DNA of 5,962 nt from Pseudomonadota bacterium (GTDB lineage Bacteria; Desulfobacterota; Syntrophia; Syntrophales; UBA5619). Below are positions 5,187 through 5,962 of this stretch, piece by piece. Position 1 is the first letter of the stretch. Each line of letters opens with the position of its first letter. The notes beneath the pieces were generated by a model. The model searched no databases, was not told the origin of the DNA, and worked only from the letters and a program-made list of their open reading frames with translations. The position numbers were made by a program, and so were the translations under genes. The DNA lies in the NCBI GenBank assembly GCA_018827585.1, contig JAHJXP010000076.1:1-5962 (forward strand). Reading direction: 5' to 3'.

Positions 5187-5831
5187 TCAGGCCTGATGAA
5201 TTTTCCGGGAGGGGAGCTCGATGCAGGTCAGGCAGCCCCCGTAGACCGCGCCCGTGTCTATGCCGATCTTGTTTTTCTCGAGGAGGGGTTCGTGGAGTGC
5301 GGTATGGCCGAAGACGACCGTTTTGCTGAAATCGTACTCCGAGTCGATGAATTCGTGCCGGATCCAGAGGAGGTCCTCCGTCGACTGCCGGGCGACAGGT
5401 ATGCCGGGCCTGAGGCCCGCGTGGACGAAGAAGTAAGCCTCTGTTTCGTAAGAGAGGGGCAGGGAGGCAATGAAACGGAGGTGGTTTTCCGGGAATCCTC
5501 TTCCCGCCCGGGCGTCGGCGAGGGTCAGGCCGTAGGAGGAAAGGGTGATACCGCCGCCGTTTGCGAAGAACAGCTCCTCGTCCCGCCCCTCCCGGTAGTA
5601 ATTTAGAAACATATCCTCGTGGTTTCCCCGGAGGCAGATCATGTTTTTGCAGGTCTCTTTGAGGTCGATGATCGTTTCGATCACTCCCCTGACGTCTGGG
5701 CCGCGGTCGATGAAGTCCCCGATGAAGACAAGCTTGTCGGCATTCGGGTCGAGATCGATCCGGGCGAGGAGCCGCTGGAGCTTATGGTTGCAGCCGTGGA
5801 TGTCGCCGATGGCCAGCAGCCTTCCCGTCAT
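5187..5831 (-). CDS. Calcineurin-like PPP-family protein phosphatase
   Basis: A 214-residue cytoplasmic metallophosphoesterase of the bacterial PPP (lambda phosphatase/PrpA/ApaH-like) type. The dimetal signature motifs appear in order: GDIHG (9-13), GDFIDRG (38-44), GNHE (69-72), VHAG with H137, GHT with H176, and a terminal DTG (192-194). Length and motif spacing match lambda-type Ser/Thr phosphatases of about 215-220 residues. The ATG at 5831 has AAGGAGA at proper spacing. The gene precedes the acyl-CoA synthetase operon on the same strand with a 136-bp gap holding that operon's own promoter, so a shared function is not implied. Substrates may be phosphoproteins or dinucleoside polyphosphates; no kinase partner lies in the window. 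The gap downstream has a 5-bp inverted repeat (GCCGC/GCGGC, 5141-5156) without a T-run, too weak to call a terminator. Confidence 0.93.
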   Translation of the reverse strand: MTGRLLAIGDIHGCNHKLQRLLARIDLDPNADKLVFIGDFIDRGPDVRGVIETIIDLKETCKNMICLRGNHEDMFLNYYREGRDEELFFANGGGITLSSYGLTLADARAGRGFPENHLRFIASLPLSYETEAYFFVHAGLRPGIPVARQSTEDLLWIRHEFIDSEYDFSKTVVFGHTALHEPLLEKNKIGIDTGAVYGGCLTCIELPSRKIHQA

Positions 5832-5898
5832 GGCGGAATCTCCTTGAACTATTCCTTCCTAAACCCGCTGCTAAGCCTGACGACTTCGTAAAAAGTAA

Positions 5899-5943
5899 AT
5901 TTCCCCCTCCCCCGGCGGGAGGGGACGAAGGGGAGGGGGAAAT
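5899..5943. repeat. GC-rich hairpin upstream of the phosphatase gene
   Basis: A perfect 14-bp inverted repeat ATTTCCCCCTCCCC (5899-5912) pairs with GGGGAGGGGGAAAT (5930-5943) across a 17-nt loop; the loop start CCGGCGGGAG can also pair internally with the left arm. Its base make-up (ccctccccc near the turn, G-rich right arm, AT-rich ends) resembles the hairpin at 902-969. It may act as a terminator for a gene beyond the right edge, or be a copy of a dispersed intergenic palindrome. Confidence 0.65.
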
Positions 5944-5962
5944 CATACGCAAAGATACGGTC

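Noticed and set aside
5109..5606. Plus-strand open frame of 165 codons opposite the phosphatase
   Set aside because: Antisense to all of the phosphatase signature motifs and acidic/Gly/Arg-rich; a shadow frame.

Overview
The window reads as ordinary chromosomal DNA from an anaerobic, GC-rich bacterium. The gene content suggests a sulfate-reducing or syntrophic deltaproteobacterium (Desulfobacterota, for example a Syntrophales-like lineage). The grounds are a tungsten/molybdenum aldehyde:ferredoxin oxidoreductase, a two-subunit ADP-forming acyl-CoA synthetase, and a zinc-ribbon/HD-domain gene followed by a small Fe-S protein. The taxonomic call rests on gene families only.

Layout from left to right. 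Positions 1-831 (minus strand) hold the N-terminal 277 codons of an aldehyde:ferredoxin oxidoreductase that runs off the left edge. Positions 832-1301 are a divergent intergenic region. It contains a large GC-rich hairpin (902-969) and, next to the plus-strand operon, a perfect 16-bp palindrome of CRP/FNR type. The palindrome is centred 41.5 bp upstream of the start point implied by a TATGAT -10 box. Two plus-strand genes follow: an HD-domain protein with an N-terminal zinc ribbon (1302-2042), and a 4Fe-4S protein (2088-2853) whose frame is broken by one extra G in a six-G run at 2543-2548. A minus-strand tRNA-Arg(CCT) (2855-2931) lies one base beyond the stop of the broken gene, convergent with it.

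The right half is entirely minus strand. A calcineurin-like PPP phosphatase (5831-5187) is followed by the two subunits of an ADP-forming acetyl/acyl-CoA synthetase. The alpha subunit (5050-3686) and beta subunit (3689-3006) overlap by ATGA and are driven by a promoter with consensus -35 and -10 hexamers. A second GC-rich hairpin of the same style as the first lies at 5899-5943.

How the genes may work together (inference): the aldehyde oxidoreductase would supply or use reduced ferredoxin. The acyl-CoA synthetase would make ATP by substrate-level phosphorylation while releasing the organic acid. The HD/Fe-S pair looks like a small redox- or nitrosative-stress-responsive operon under an FNR/HcpR-type activator; its biochemical job is not known to me. 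I see no phage, IS, CRISPR or toxin-antitoxin system here. The points most worth following are the frameshift in the Fe-S gene and the regulatory architecture in front of that operon.
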